A DNA stretch of 64,000 bases from contig CAVWEM010000024.1 of NCBI GenBank assembly GCA_963753955.1, positions 1 to 64,000 on the forward strand. Reading direction: 5' to 3'. The notes under the pieces were generated by a model, which worked only from the letters and a program-made list of their open reading frames with translations, was not told the origin of the DNA and did not search any database. Made by a program: the position numbers and the translations under genes. This DNA comes from Methylumidiphilus sp963753955 (lineage in GTDB: Bacteria > Pseudomonadota > Gammaproteobacteria > Methylococcales > Methylococcaceae). How positions within the stretch are numbered: position 1 is the stretch's first letter; every line of letters begins with the position of its first letter. Of this stretch, positions 47,682 through 57,665 are shown one piece after another.

Positions 47682-49118
47682 ATGTTGCTAAACCGTTATA
47701 TCTTTGGAAATGAAACCGCTGAAGACGAAAATCCGGCAATATTGGATGCCTACTTCGTTGAGAAGGATGAGTTTATTGATTTCTATGATGAAAACTTCAG
47801 CTTTCGGGTTGTTAGGGGAAAAAAAGGTGTCGGCAAATCTGCACTTATCTGTCATGCCGCTTATGTTTTAAATAATAATGAGGATAATCTTGTTGTATCT
47901 CTCAAAGGATCTGATTTTGCCCATGGTGGTCGATTTTCGAGTGTAACCGCAAATGAATTTTTATACGAATGGGAGCAGCGAATTTGCACTTTGATAAATA
48001 TAGAACTCGGAAAACGAGTGGGCTTCGCTGCTTCGGATGACACTATAACGCTAGTAGAGCAATCAGAAATTGCTGGTTTTAAAGGGAGAAATCTTGTTGG
48101 AGCTCTTTTAGACCGTTTTTCAATCAAGCTGAAAAATATTTCCTATGAAAAAAAACTTTTTGAAAACCATCGAGCATTGGCTGAACGGTATTTAAATAGA
48201 AAAAAAGATATCACGGTATGGCTGTTCGTCGATGATATCGATGCCACCTTCAGTCGCCGCCCGGAGGAATGCCTAAAGATATCAACTTTTTTTTCTGCAT
48301 GTCGTAATATGGTCTCATCGGTCAAAAACCTTCGAATACGGTGTTCAGTAAGGGACGATGTGTGGGCATCTATCTTTGGCACTGACGAATCATTGGACAA
48401 GTGCGTTCAATACATATCAGACATAATGTGGAGCTTGGAAGATATGCGAACTTTATTTGCTTATCGTGCATTAGCTTGTATTAGCCAAACTACTTCAAAA
48501 CCTGAGAAGCCAAAGTCAAGAGCCCAAAAGAATAAGATATTGCGCCTGATTTTTCCTGATACATATATCTGGAGAGGAAAACCACAAGACTCCATTCAAG
48601 TTATTCACAATTATGCAGCAGCAAGGCCACGATGGGCTTTGCAGCTATGCAGAATGGCTGTAGCTGCTGAACTAAAAAATGGTCGCACACCAGAACAAAT
48701 AAGCTTGCCTATGATTGAAAACATTATCAATAGTTATGGAGAATTGAGGTTACAGCAAGTTGTCGCAGAACATATTCATCAATGTCCAAACATTAAAGAT
48801 TTGCTTCTAACTTTTGCGAGAAAAGGGAGCTTATTTACAACTGATAAACTGTTAAAGACAATCAATAAAGCAAGGGAAATTATTGATATTACCTTGCCTC
48901 CTAATGAGCATCCTGATGACATGTCGATTGCGCATTTTTTGTTTATGATCGAGTTCATTAGTGGAGTAGAAAAGAAGCCCGGATCTACGAGAGAAATGAT
49001 TTTTCGATACAATCAGAAGCCATATTTATTGATGTCAGCCACAAATTATGATGAAGGGCTCGATTGGCGAGTACATCCTGCATACTGGGGTGCTCTTCAT
49101 ATAAGTGGATTAACATAA
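47682..49118 (+). CDS. P-loop ATPase (Sll1717-like), ICE cargo
   Basis: 478 aa. A P-loop near the N-terminus (VVRGKKGVGKSALICHAAY, Lys about 52), a Walker B motif (ITVWLFVDDIDATFSRRP, about 185) and an arginine-rich segment RIRCSVRDDVWASIFGTD that could be a sensor. The rest is helical with no domain I can name. This layout resembles STAND/KAP-related P-loop proteins of the Sll1717 group, often found in defence islands. It is AT-rich against its ICE surroundings and oriented opposite, showing separate origin. Its stop overlaps the end of the ICE ATPase by about 20 bases. A defence role is inference. Confidence 0.7.
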   Translation: MLLNRYIFGNETAEDENPAILDAYFVEKDEFIDFYDENFSFRVVRGKKGVGKSALICHAAYVLNNNEDNLVVSLKGSDFAHGGRFSSVTANEFLYEWEQRICTLINIELGKRVGFAASDDTITLVEQSEIAGFKGRNLVGALLDRFSIKLKNISYEKKLFENHRALAERYLNRKKDITVWLFVDDIDATFSRRPEECLKISTFFSACRNMVSSVKNLRIRCSVRDDVWASIFGTDESLDKCVQYISDIMWSLEDMRTLFAYRALACISQTTSKPEKPKSRAQKNKILRLIFPDTYIWRGKPQDSIQVIHNYAAARPRWALQLCRMAVAAELKNGRTPEQISLPMIENIINSYGELRLQQVVAEHIHQCPNIKDLLLTFARKGSLFTTDKLLKTINKAREIIDITLPPNEHPDDMSIAHFLFMIEFISGVEKKPGSTREMIFRYNQKPYLLMSATNYDEGLDWRVHPAYWGALHISGLT

Positions 49119-51299
49119 ATCGTTACCGGCTTCATTAGACACCCGATCATATCCAAGTCGAAAGCGATACCCGGCGGGACGCTTCGGAACAGCGCCTTCA
49201 TCGACGGGCTTAAAATCACGCCCTCGGTGTACTTGCCGGGCTCCTTCCCCGCCGCCAGCAGCAAGGCCCGCTCCTCTTCGCTCAGGTCGCGGAATCGTGC
49301 GATTTGCTCGGCCTCCTCCGGCGGCATGGACATGCATTTCCACCACTCCATCATGTTCAGCATGCGCTTGTCGGCGTCGGGGAAGTCCTGCCTGTCCGGG
49401 CCGCGCAAACAGGCCCCTTAACTTGCGCCACATCTTGGGTGTCATGACGACATAGGGGGCCTGCAGCGGGTTGGTGGTGATGAGATGGCCTTCGTCGGTG
49501 AGGACGATGGTGGGACGGCCCTCGTACTGGCAGCGCTCCACCAGCGCGTGGATGTGGTTCATCAGGCTGACATAGGCCACCGCCAGCTTGTCCTCGTAGC
49601 CGTCCTTGGCGAGGACACCCATCTCGAAGATCGTCACGTCGGCATCCGGCCAGAGCTTGCCGGGGCGGTTGAAGAAATGCGCGGCGAGGCTGCCCGGTGT
49701 GCAGAAATGCCCCAGCGCGTCGGCCATGTCCTTGGCCCGTGGCCGTTCCCCGGCCATGGCCCGCAGCGCGGCGGCGACATCCTCGGTCAGCACCTGCGCC
49801 CGGCCCGCCGCCCTGACCTGTTCCACCGCGCCCAAGATGGCCTGCTGGATCAGCCAGCGGTCGGCGCGGGTCAGGCGGGCATCCTCGTGCGCGTCGCCGC
49901 CGGTGATCATCAGCCGGGCGGAGATTTCCATCTCGCCCAAGATGTCCCGTTTTTCATCCGCTTCATTCCCGTCGTCTTCGCCGCCAGCCGCCTCATCATC
50001 CAACTCAGCCATGCCTTTCTTGGCTCCGGCCAGCTTCAACGCATCGGCAAACGGCGGCAGGCTGACATCCTCGCCGGGGCGCATGGTGGCTTGGTTCACG
50101 ACCAGACCCAAAGACGCGAAATACTGGCCGAGCAAAGAAAACGACCCGCCCGCCTCGATGATGAACACGCGGGGGCGGTGGATCGCCATCATCATCAACA
50201 GCTCATAGACCAGCAGGGCCGACTTGCCCGAGCCGGTCGGCCCCAGGATCAGCATGTGGGCGTTGGACTTGCGGTCGGCGATGGGATCAAACAACACTGG
50301 CTCGCCGCCCCGGTTGAAAAACAGCATTCCCGGCTTGCCGGTGCCGGTGGAACGCCCATACAGCGGCAACAGGTTGGCGATATGGCGGGTGAACACGAAG
50401 CGGGAACGGCGCGTCTCCTGGCGGTCAAAAGCCGGATCGTAGGCCAGCGGCATATTGCGGATATAGGCGTCCAACGGCACCAAATCATCCCTTTCCAGGA
50501 TGGGGCGGATGTTGTTGGACATCAGCAGGGAATGGACGTGATGGACCCGGGCATTCAAGTCGGCCTCATTGGCGTCAATGCCTCCCAACGCGGCACTGCG
50601 CACATAGAACGCGGTGGTCACCGGGAACAGCTTGTTGCCACGGGCGATTTCCATCTGCGCGGTCTTGGCGTCCTCGGACGCCAGAAGGGATTCGGCGTAG
50701 TCGCCAAAGCTTGCCCGTTCGATCCGGGTCAGATGGTTGCGCACCCCGTCCTGCGGCTGGATGGTGACCGTCATCACCATGACCGTGTGTTCCGGCATCC
50801 GATCCAGCACGGCGAACTTGTGGTCGCCGATCAGCCGCTCCAAGGCGAGCTGGCCGAGCAACGGAGCCTGCGCCAGCCCCTGCACGGTGACGATGCGGTG
50901 CGGAATGTTGTCGAACCACCAGATGCCCCGGTCATGGTCGGCGACCGGCAGGCCCAGCATCAACATCTCGCTGAAATCGTAGCCGAACGCCCGCTCCGGC
51001 CCGTCGCCGGGATAAGGCGCAGCCTTCAACAGCGTGTCGGCATCCCCTTCGGCAGTCGGCGGATGCGGATTGAGCCAGCGGAACAGCCAGTCGTAGAGTT
51101 CCCTGCCCCCGCAGCGGCGGACGCCGATGCCCGCCGCCGTCAGCGCCGTGGCGAACCGCGCCGCCACGTCGTTCAATTCCTGCTCCGGCGTCAGCGACCA
51201 AGCTTGGGTATCGCCGGAAGGGCTGCGCGACAGCGTGGCGCGGATGCGCCTGCGCCGGCTTGGCGGCTTCTGAAGCCTGGATGGACTCGGACTAATCAC
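49097..51299 (-). pseudogene. Conjugative transfer ATPase (TIGR03744/TraC-like), both ends damaged
   Basis: It has a Walker A (AHMLILGPTGSGKSALLVYE), Walker B-like RVFIIEAGGSF, and RPTIVLTDEGHLITTNPL. The family is about 900 aa; here the first about 150 residues are missing, the sequence beginning abruptly at 51299 next to the cargo. Near 49410 the frame changes: MWRKLRGLFARPG replaces the usual WRKLG-FWLATQN, and the true C-terminus (DFPDADKRMLNMMEWWKCMS to IYVNPLI) is read in another frame ending at 49097. It is not functional as written. Confidence 0.85.
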
Positions 51300-51415
51300 C
51301 GGGCGCGTTCGATTTTATGCTAGATTAAAGCGGTTTTTTCCAACCAGCCCAGGCTTTAGGCTATTGGCCGATTGCCCCTTAGCATCGACGGGAACCTAAT
51401 CGAACGGAGAACCCT

Positions 51416-51637
51416 ATGAACGCCCTTGTCATCGAGCATGTGAAAATCAGCGAACTTCCCGAAGCTTGGCGGGCCAAGTTCCCCGTTGCCGAGAATGCCC
51501 GCGTCACCGTGCGGATTGAGGAGGAAACGACCGGCGTGGAGGCAGAAGGGGATCTGCTGTTCGGGATGTGGCGCGACCGCGAGGACATGGCCGACGTGGA
51601 AGCCTATGTCAGTAAGCTACGCGCCCCGCGCTTCTGA
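51416..51637 (+). CDS. VapB-like antitoxin
   Basis: 73 aa (MNALVIEHVKISELPEAWRA) with an AbrB-less, helix-strand profile seen in antitoxins paired with short PIN toxins. A C-terminal acidic tail (GMWRDREDMADVEAYVSKLR) fits toxin binding. The PIN gene starts 6 bases downstream. Assigned by context. Confidence 0.7.
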   Translation: MNALVIEHVKISELPEAWRAKFPVAENARVTVRIEEETTGVEAEGDLLFGMWRDREDMADVEAYVSKLRAPRF

Positions 51638-51643
51638 AGAGCC

Positions 51644-52027
51644 ATGGTGATGCTGATTGACTCGGATGTTTTAATTTGGCTTACACGGGGCCATGCTGGC
51701 GCACAATCCCGGCTTGGCATCATCTATCCCTGGCGGATTTCCGTCATCACCTACCTGGAACTGGCCCAAGGATGCCGCAACAAAGACGAGTTGCAGCGGT
51801 TCAAACGGGGATTGGCGCAAAAAGATACCGACATTTTGCCGCTCACCCCCGCCATATCTGAACGAGCCATCAAACTAATTGATACCTATGCCCTATCTGG
51901 CGGGTTGCAGTTGGCCGACGCGCTGATTGCTGCTACTGCCCTTGAACATAGCCTTACTGTGTTGACTGCCAACGCCAAACACTTTTCCATAATCGATAGG
52001 TTGAGTATGGAACGGTTTATGTCATGA
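51644..52027 (+). CDS. PIN-domain ribonuclease toxin (VapC)
   Basis: 127 aa with all PIN acidic motifs: MLIDSDVLIWLTRG, VITYLELAQGCR, LQLADALIAATALE and LTANAKHF. The pair with the upstream antitoxin forms a toxin-antitoxin unit that may stabilise this part of the ICE. It is at the left edge of the block that replaced the ICE secretion genes. Confidence 0.87.
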   Translation: MVMLIDSDVLIWLTRGHAGAQSRLGIIYPWRISVITYLELAQGCRNKDELQRFKRGLAQKDTDILPLTPAISERAIKLIDTYALSGGLQLADALIAATALEHSLTVLTANAKHFSIIDRLSMERFMS

Positions 52028-52057
52028 ATACTTACCCTTTGCTCTGTACTCAGGAAG

Positions 52058-54205
52058 ATGTGCATGTTGTTTACTACAGATGAGCTAATCAGCAAATCAA
52101 AAGATCAACGTCAGCGTCATAGATATGAAGAGGCATTGATTTCAGCAACCTTAGCGACTGAATCCGATCCTGATAACGCTGAGGCTTGGTGGCAAGTCGC
52201 CCTTAACCGATTATCGCTTGGCGATATGCGGAATGCCATTCCCGCGCTTGAACGGACAGTCGAATTAGCGCCTTATTTTTCTCTTGGGTGGGTACGGTAT
52301 GGAAGCACACTGTTCAAGATGGGTGACGAATACTCCGCTCAAGAAGCTTTTGAAACTTCTCTCGAAGAAGATCCCGATCAAGAAGAGGCATTGGAAGCGC
52401 TTGCGGATATTTACTATCGACAAAACAAAGATAGCCGTGAAACAGATGAAAGAGAACTTTCTATCCTGACGCGATTACAGGATGTGGCTGGATTATCAGC
52501 AGCCCAACTCAACAGAATCGGTATTCTGCACTATCAGAAAAAGAATTTTTTTGAGGCAATCAAGTATTGGGAATATGGAGTTCCATTATCAGATGACCCG
52601 TACTGTCTTTTCAATTTGGGCCTCGTTTACAACCACCAGGAAGTTTCTCAAGATGCAGATGCAGTTGATCTATGGCGATTAACCACGAAACGGTACCCTG
52701 ATTTTACTAGATCACATGAAAGTATCTCTAGTGTGTTACCCAGACTCCTTGCTCTGGCGAAAAATGCTACCAAGCAGAAGTTGACTCTGTTACCGAAAGA
52801 TCAATGGTATGGCTTCTATCTGAGTCCATTTGAACTTCTCAATTCACCCAATAACATCACATTATACGGCTTCGATGCGAAAACGATTCAGCGCTTTAAG
52901 AAAGCTCTCTTACAGGAGATAGAGCTTGAAGAAGGCTTCATATCGTGGATGGCCGGTGTGCATATCGACAAGTCAAAAGCTATCGGTGTGTGCGAGGAAT
53001 TGAATGACGAGAAAAAGCGAGAATATCATTGGCATGTGTTTCATAACAAACCCCTTCTGGATTTCTTGAGTCGCGGCAATCATGCGCATTTTTTGGTTGA
53101 TGAAACGACATCTCCTCTCGAAACTATAGAGCTACTTGAGGATCAAGACAACGGGTTTCGTGAGTGGCTGAGCGTACCATTCGCCAAGCAGTTTGATTTG
53201 GTATTATCGAAAGCCATTGACCAAAAAAACCTTGCGGTTTTGGAATGTTTACTTGACGGGCGGCGGTGGGTTTCACCATCCTATGCAGACAAATGCTTTG
53301 AGAATGCGCGTAGGCAAGTGGATCGTCTATTAGAACCCTTGCGCAACACCCTTGAGTCTGCTAATGACGTTATACCGACTGTCGAGTCGGTTACTCGGGT
53401 TTTAGAACAAGAAGATCTTATTGATATTTTAAATCTTCTGCCAACTTATTTCCGCGATTTCCAGAATGAAGCTCCTTCGATTATTCGTGGTTTAGCAATA
53501 AGTTGCTACAACACTTATTCAAATGCCGATTTGTCGAAAGATATTCTCCAGATTGCTAGACGATTCATCTTCAAATCTGCCGAGTTGAATCACCGCCTTG
53601 ATGACGATTTCAAACAAATCGAGGAACTTATTCGCGAAGAGCGTAAATATGAAGTTCGTCTCACTAGTAAAGGGGATAAATGGGAAATCACAAAGGAAGG
53701 TGTTTATCAGGGGAATAGGCATTTTCCTGCACACACAGTCGTTTCTGTGCGCTGGGGAACTATTGTTATTAGCGAGAATTACGGAAAATCTTACGATTTC
53801 CTCCTTGCGGTTAAGGATGGCAAAGGGACGGAGATTGCGTTTACATGGAAAGCCACCGCAGACATCGAAAAAAATCAGGAATATTTCAACAATTTGTTGA
53901 ATGCAACCTTTAACTATTTGTGTCCGTCAATTGTTGAAAAAATCGACAATAGACTCAAGGCAGGCCACACTGTTCAAATCGGCCTTTGCAGCATTACTGA
54001 ACAAGGTGTACGATTTGAAACAAAGGGGTTGATTTTTTCTAATACCCATTTCGTACCATGGCGAAGAATTCGCCTAGATGTCGAAAACGGAGACCTCATC
54101 GTTTCGGATGCAGCATCACGCAAAGCAAGAGTTGCAATGTCTCTTCGGTTGGTTGATAACGCGCCAGTTATTCGTTTTTTAGCGCATCTCAGAAATCCAG
54201 ATTAA
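52058..54205 (+). CDS. TPR protein with two C-terminal beta domains, Hsp70 operon
   Basis: 715 aa. Residues about 8-200 hold TPR repeats (YEEALISATLATESDPDNAEAWWQ; NAIPALERTVELAPYFSLGW; SAQEAFETSLEEDPDQEEALEALADIYY). A long helical region of unknown fold follows (200-520). Two related beta-rich units near 530-625 and 640-715 (WEITKEGVYQGNRHFPAHTV, VRFETKGLIFSNTHFVPWRR) look PH-like. The first gene of a three-gene operon, 9 bases before the GrpE-like gene. TPR domains often bind Hsp70 tails, so it may be a co-chaperone or target sensor; that is inference. AT-rich relative to the ICE. Confidence 0.75.
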   Translation: MCMLFTTDELISKSKDQRQRHRYEEALISATLATESDPDNAEAWWQVALNRLSLGDMRNAIPALERTVELAPYFSLGWVRYGSTLFKMGDEYSAQEAFETSLEEDPDQEEALEALADIYYRQNKDSRETDERELSILTRLQDVAGLSAAQLNRIGILHYQKKNFFEAIKYWEYGVPLSDDPYCLFNLGLVYNHQEVSQDADAVDLWRLTTKRYPDFTRSHESISSVLPRLLALAKNATKQKLTLLPKDQWYGFYLSPFELLNSPNNITLYGFDAKTIQRFKKALLQEIELEEGFISWMAGVHIDKSKAIGVCEELNDEKKREYHWHVFHNKPLLDFLSRGNHAHFLVDETTSPLETIELLEDQDNGFREWLSVPFAKQFDLVLSKAIDQKNLAVLECLLDGRRWVSPSYADKCFENARRQVDRLLEPLRNTLESANDVIPTVESVTRVLEQEDLIDILNLLPTYFRDFQNEAPSIIRGLAISCYNTYSNADLSKDILQIARRFIFKSAELNHRLDDDFKQIEELIREERKYEVRLTSKGDKWEITKEGVYQGNRHFPAHTVVSVRWGTIVISENYGKSYDFLLAVKDGKGTEIAFTWKATADIEKNQEYFNNLLNATFNYLCPSIVEKIDNRLKAGHTVQIGLCSITEQGVRFETKGLIFSNTHFVPWRRIRLDVENGDLIVSDAASRKARVAMSLRLVDNAPVIRFLAHLRNPD

Positions 54206-54214
54206 GGGTTAATT

Positions 54215-54583
54215 ATGACACATATACCAAGGTTAGAAGTGCCGAAATGGGCTTTGCTACTCCTGAATAATATTTATGATATAGAGCGGAAGCTTTCGCT
54301 ACATGGAGATCCAGGCAATGCCAGTCGCAATATAGAAAAAATCAAAGAGGCCTTGCTCGCCGAAGGATTATTTTATGAAGACCCGCTTGGGCAGAAATTT
54401 AAGGAAACTAGAACCGATTTGGAGGCTACGATTTCAGGCAATAGCACTGAAAACTTAGTGGTTGTGGAAGTCATAAAACCGATTATTCGTAGTGGCCCAT
54501 CAGAACTATCTCGGGTGGTTCAGAAAGGTATTGTTGTGGTGCAAGCAAATGTAGTGGAGTATGGCAATGAGCGAAATGGTTAA
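54215..54583 (+). CDS. GrpE-like small protein, Hsp70 operon
   Basis: 122 aa. A short helix (ALLLLNNIYDIERKL) is followed by a segment like the GrpE head: DPLGQKFKETRTDLEATI then LVVVEVIKPIIRSGP and VVQKGIVVVQANV, compared with GrpE VVEVLQKGY...RVLRPAMVVV. The long coiled coil of GrpE is absent. Placed just before, and overlapping, the Hsp70 gene, it could be a minimal nucleotide-exchange factor. Similarity is by eye, so moderate confidence. Confidence 0.55.
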   Translation: MTHIPRLEVPKWALLLLNNIYDIERKLSLHGDPGNASRNIEKIKEALLAEGLFYEDPLGQKFKETRTDLEATISGNSTENLVVVEVIKPIIRSGPSELSRVVQKGIVVVQANVVEYGNERNG

Positions 54584-57071
54584 TTTTGGGATTGATCTTG
54601 GGACTTCAAATTCACTGATTGCCAAGTTCGACAAAGGGCAGATCGAGGTTTTTAAGAATCCAAATGGATTCAAGGAAACACTCCCCTCCATTGTTGGCTT
54701 TAGAAATGACCGAATATTGGTCGGTGATTTGGCTAGAACGTATGCCGAGAAAGACCCTAAGAATGTAGGTAGCCGATTTAAACGAAAGATGGGGACTACC
54801 GAAACGGTAAAAATTCATTCAACGGGCGGTTCAAAGACCCCTATTGAGCTTTCGGCATTTGTACTCAAAGAGTTGAAGAATTTTGTCCATACTGGTGAAA
54901 ACGTAGAAGCAGCCGTCATTACGATTCCTGCATCGTTTGACACTGTGCAATCGAATTCGACAAAAGAGGCCGGTCTAGCTGCGGGGTTCAAAAATGTAAT
55001 TCTTCTTCAGGAACCCATTGCAGCCAGCTTGGCTTATGCGAATAAGGAAAAGACTGTTGACCTGCGTAATAGCCAATGGATTGTCTACGACCTTGGTGGC
55101 GGTACTTTTGACGTGGCATTGGTAAAGATTGTTGAAGGAGAACTTACGGTTGTTGACCATGAAGGTGATAACTATCTTGGTGGTTCCGACTTTGATGCAT
55201 TGTTAGTTGAAAATGTGTTAGCGCCTGAGATCAATCGCAGAGGTACGTTTAACGATTTGTTAGGGCAACTAAAAAGCGAACGAGGAAAATACAACAAACT
55301 TTGGACTGTTTTGCTCCACAAGGCTGAAGAGGCCAAGATTGAACTGTCGCACAAGCCATCTGCGGAAATTGATTTAGGCATGATTAGGAATTTAGAAGAT
55401 GATAACGGGAATGCCATAGATTCGATATTGACGGTAACCAGATCGGGGTTTGAGGCTGTCATCAAAGACGCTATCGACGGCACTGCTGAAATGATGAAAA
55501 AAATTCTGACTCGTAATTCATTACAATCATCAGATCTGAAATTTATTTTGATGGTGGGTGGCTCTACTTACATTCCTTACGTCAGAAAGCGTATCGAAGA
55601 ACTTATGGGGATACCAGTAAATACGGCGATTGATCCCACTAATGCAATTGCGGTTGGTGCTGCCTTCTTCGCGGGTACGAAAGAAGCCAAAACCGTAGAT
55701 ATATCTAAACTAACACCACAGAATAAGCATCAGATAAAGGTTCGCGCAGTATACAACCGAAATTCACAGGAAACTGAAGAAGTATTTATGGCGAAGATTG
55801 AAGGCGATACTACAGGGTTGTTCTATCGAATTTATAGTGAAGATGGCGCATTCGACAGCGGCTTGAAGGGATTGGCTAACCGTATTTCGGAGGATCTTCC
55901 ACTGCGCGAAGGTGCTTTTAATCTTTTTCAATTCAGAATTTTCGACGCACAGAACAATGCTATCGAAGTAGGGTTTGATTCGATTCAAATTGCCCAAGGT
56001 CGCTACAGCGTAGCCGGTCAGATGTTGCCGGAAGACATTTGCCTAGTTTTTGACGATTTGGCTAACAAAGACACTCGACTTGGGAAGGTTTTTGCAAAAA
56101 ACTGTGTCCTACCGACAAAAGCAAAAAAGACCGTTGAGGTTGCCAAAACTATTGTTAAAGGAACAGAGGAAGAGATCCGAATCATAGTTGTTGAAGGTTC
56201 GTCTGAAAAACATTTCTCGACTAATAAACCTATCGGAATTCTGCTGATTTCTGGAAAGCAGATAAATCGTGACCTTTTGAAAGGCACCGAAATCGATCTG
56301 ACCATCGAAATGTCAGAATCAAGGGATTTGACGATATCGGCATATTTGAACGGCACAGGGCAAGAGTTCTCACAGGTTTTTAAGGGCATGATGCGGCATG
56401 TTGAGCCGAGAATCTTGGCAACCGAAATTCTTCAGCTTGAAGCAAAGATCCAAGGTGAAATCGATGATGCTATCGGTAACAACAATCAAGAAACTGCACA
56501 AAACCTAGATAAACTACTCGACCAAGTGCAAAATCTTTTTGCTGAGTCTGGTTCGCTATCGGCTGACGACGTGACAGACGACCGATTTAAGCTAGAAGAT
56601 AAAAAACGGCGGCTGGCTCAGGAGGTATTTGAACTGACTTCCAGCAAGCGATTAGATGCCGCCAAGACTGAATACTTTAACGCAAAGCAGTCGATTTCCG
56701 TGCTTGTTAAGGAAAGTGGCAATGATCGAGAAATGCATCAAGTACGAGAAATCATTGCACTTGAACAGGCATTTATTCACTCAACAAACCCTGATCGCAT
56801 TGAGGCCGCAACAAGTGAGCTTGAAAAAGTCCGCTTCCAGATACTGATGCGTATGCCTGACTTCCTCATTGGAATGTTTGAGCATTTGGTGGATAAGCGC
56901 ACGTCCATGAACGATCAAGTTCAGGCCAAGCAACTTATCGAAAATGGTAAACGTCTCATCACAAGTGAAGCATGGGATGATCTGCGGCTAGTTAATGGAC
57001 GTTTGTGGGATTTGATGCCTGACGGCGAACGCAGTTCCGATGATATGCGACTATATACGGGTATCGTTTGA
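54561..57071 (+). CDS. Divergent Hsp70 (DnaK-like) ATPase, extended
   Basis: 836 aa against about 640 for DnaK. The nucleotide-binding domain is complete: phosphate-1 GIDLGTSNSLIAKF (about residue 10), phosphate-2 WIVYDLGGGTFDVALVK (about 175), adenosine motif FILMVGGSTYIPYVRKRI (about 335) and IAVGAAFFAG. The beta substrate domain (about 380-600) differs strongly from DnaK. A helical, coiled-coil C-terminus (LEAKIQGEIDDAIGNNNQE; DKKRRLAQEVFEL) replaces the EEVD-type tail. Three possible ATGs (54561, 54567, 54576) overlap the GrpE-like gene. No DnaJ is encoded nearby. Confidence 0.88.
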   Translation: MAMSEMVNFGIDLGTSNSLIAKFDKGQIEVFKNPNGFKETLPSIVGFRNDRILVGDLARTYAEKDPKNVGSRFKRKMGTTETVKIHSTGGSKTPIELSAFVLKELKNFVHTGENVEAAVITIPASFDTVQSNSTKEAGLAAGFKNVILLQEPIAASLAYANKEKTVDLRNSQWIVYDLGGGTFDVALVKIVEGELTVVDHEGDNYLGGSDFDALLVENVLAPEINRRGTFNDLLGQLKSERGKYNKLWTVLLHKAEEAKIELSHKPSAEIDLGMIRNLEDDNGNAIDSILTVTRSGFEAVIKDAIDGTAEMMKKILTRNSLQSSDLKFILMVGGSTYIPYVRKRIEELMGIPVNTAIDPTNAIAVGAAFFAGTKEAKTVDISKLTPQNKHQIKVRAVYNRNSQETEEVFMAKIEGDTTGLFYRIYSEDGAFDSGLKGLANRISEDLPLREGAFNLFQFRIFDAQNNAIEVGFDSIQIAQGRYSVAGQMLPEDICLVFDDLANKDTRLGKVFAKNCVLPTKAKKTVEVAKTIVKGTEEEIRIIVVEGSSEKHFSTNKPIGILLISGKQINRDLLKGTEIDLTIEMSESRDLTISAYLNGTGQEFSQVFKGMMRHVEPRILATEILQLEAKIQGEIDDAIGNNNQETAQNLDKLLDQVQNLFAESGSLSADDVTDDRFKLEDKKRRLAQEVFELTSSKRLDAAKTEYFNAKQSISVLVKESGNDREMHQVREIIALEQAFIHSTNPDRIEAATSELEKVRFQILMRMPDFLIGMFEHLVDKRTSMNDQVQAKQLIENGKRLITSEAWDDLRLVNGRLWDLMPDGERSSDDMRLYTGIV

Positions 57072-57143
57072 CATCGAAAAAATAGATAATAGGTGGGCCG
57101 GACAACGTCTTTTATCGCTTGGTATTTCAATGCGAGTTATGGC

Positions 57144-57377
57144 TCAATTCGATACCAGCACCAAAACCAGCATCGCCAGGACGGTGGCCCGGACGATGCC
57201 GGATTGCAACGCCAAGCCATCGACGCTTCCTTCCCGCCAGCTTTGGTAAAGCCCCATCGAAATCCAGGCCACCCAGGTGACCATCGCCACGGCCACGAAC
57301 GAGGCCAAGGCCAGCTTCAAGCTGGCCGGGTCAACCCCGGCTCCGGCTTGGAAACCGGCGGACACGGCGGAACCCAT
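57144..57377 (-). CDS. ICE membrane protein, TIGR03758 family
   Basis: 77 aa, two membrane helices (LKLALASFVAVAMVTWVAWI and IVRATVLAMLVLVLV) joined by QSWREGSVD, as in the PFL_4701/TIGR03758 family, which resembles small VirB2/VirB3-type proteins. The ATG directly follows the RAQPRD stop. It is the last ICE gene before the cargo block; the hsp70 stop is 72 bases away in the convergent direction. Confidence 0.85.
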   Translation of the reverse strand: MGSAVSAGFQAGAGVDPASLKLALASFVAVAMVTWVAWISMGLYQSWREGSVDGLALQSGIVRATVLAMLVLVLVSN

Positions 57378-57665
57378 TTAGCGGTACTCGCCGCGCAGCG
57401 GCTCGACCGCTTGTGGTTCCGTCCGGGGACGATCCAGATGGCTACGGATGCCCGCCTTGACCTTTTCAAGGTCTTCGCGCAGCCAGGAATAGCCAAACCT
57501 GACCCGATCCTTGGAATCGGCCTTAGCCTCGGCCTCCTTGAGTAGCGGTGCCAACTGGTCGATCTCGCCAACCAGCCGGGCCAAGGCCGCCCGCTCGCCG
57601 TCGCCATCCGCGAAGGCTGGCGATGCGAACAGAACGAGCGCCAAGCAAAAGAGTTTCGCCAACAT
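57378..57665 (-). CDS. RAQPRD family ICE protein
   Basis: 95 aa with signal peptide (MLAKLFCLALVLFASPAFA) and helical body (LVGEIDQLAPLLKEAEAK, DRVRFGYSWLREDLEKVKAGI). The family name motif RAQPRD appears only degenerately. Its place between TIGR03747 and TIGR03758 is the conserved one. Function within the conjugation apparatus is unknown. Confidence 0.82.
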   Translation of the reverse strand: MLAKLFCLALVLFASPAFADGDGERAALARLVGEIDQLAPLLKEAEAKADSKDRVRFGYSWLREDLEKVKAGIRSHLDRPRTEPQAVEPLRGEYR

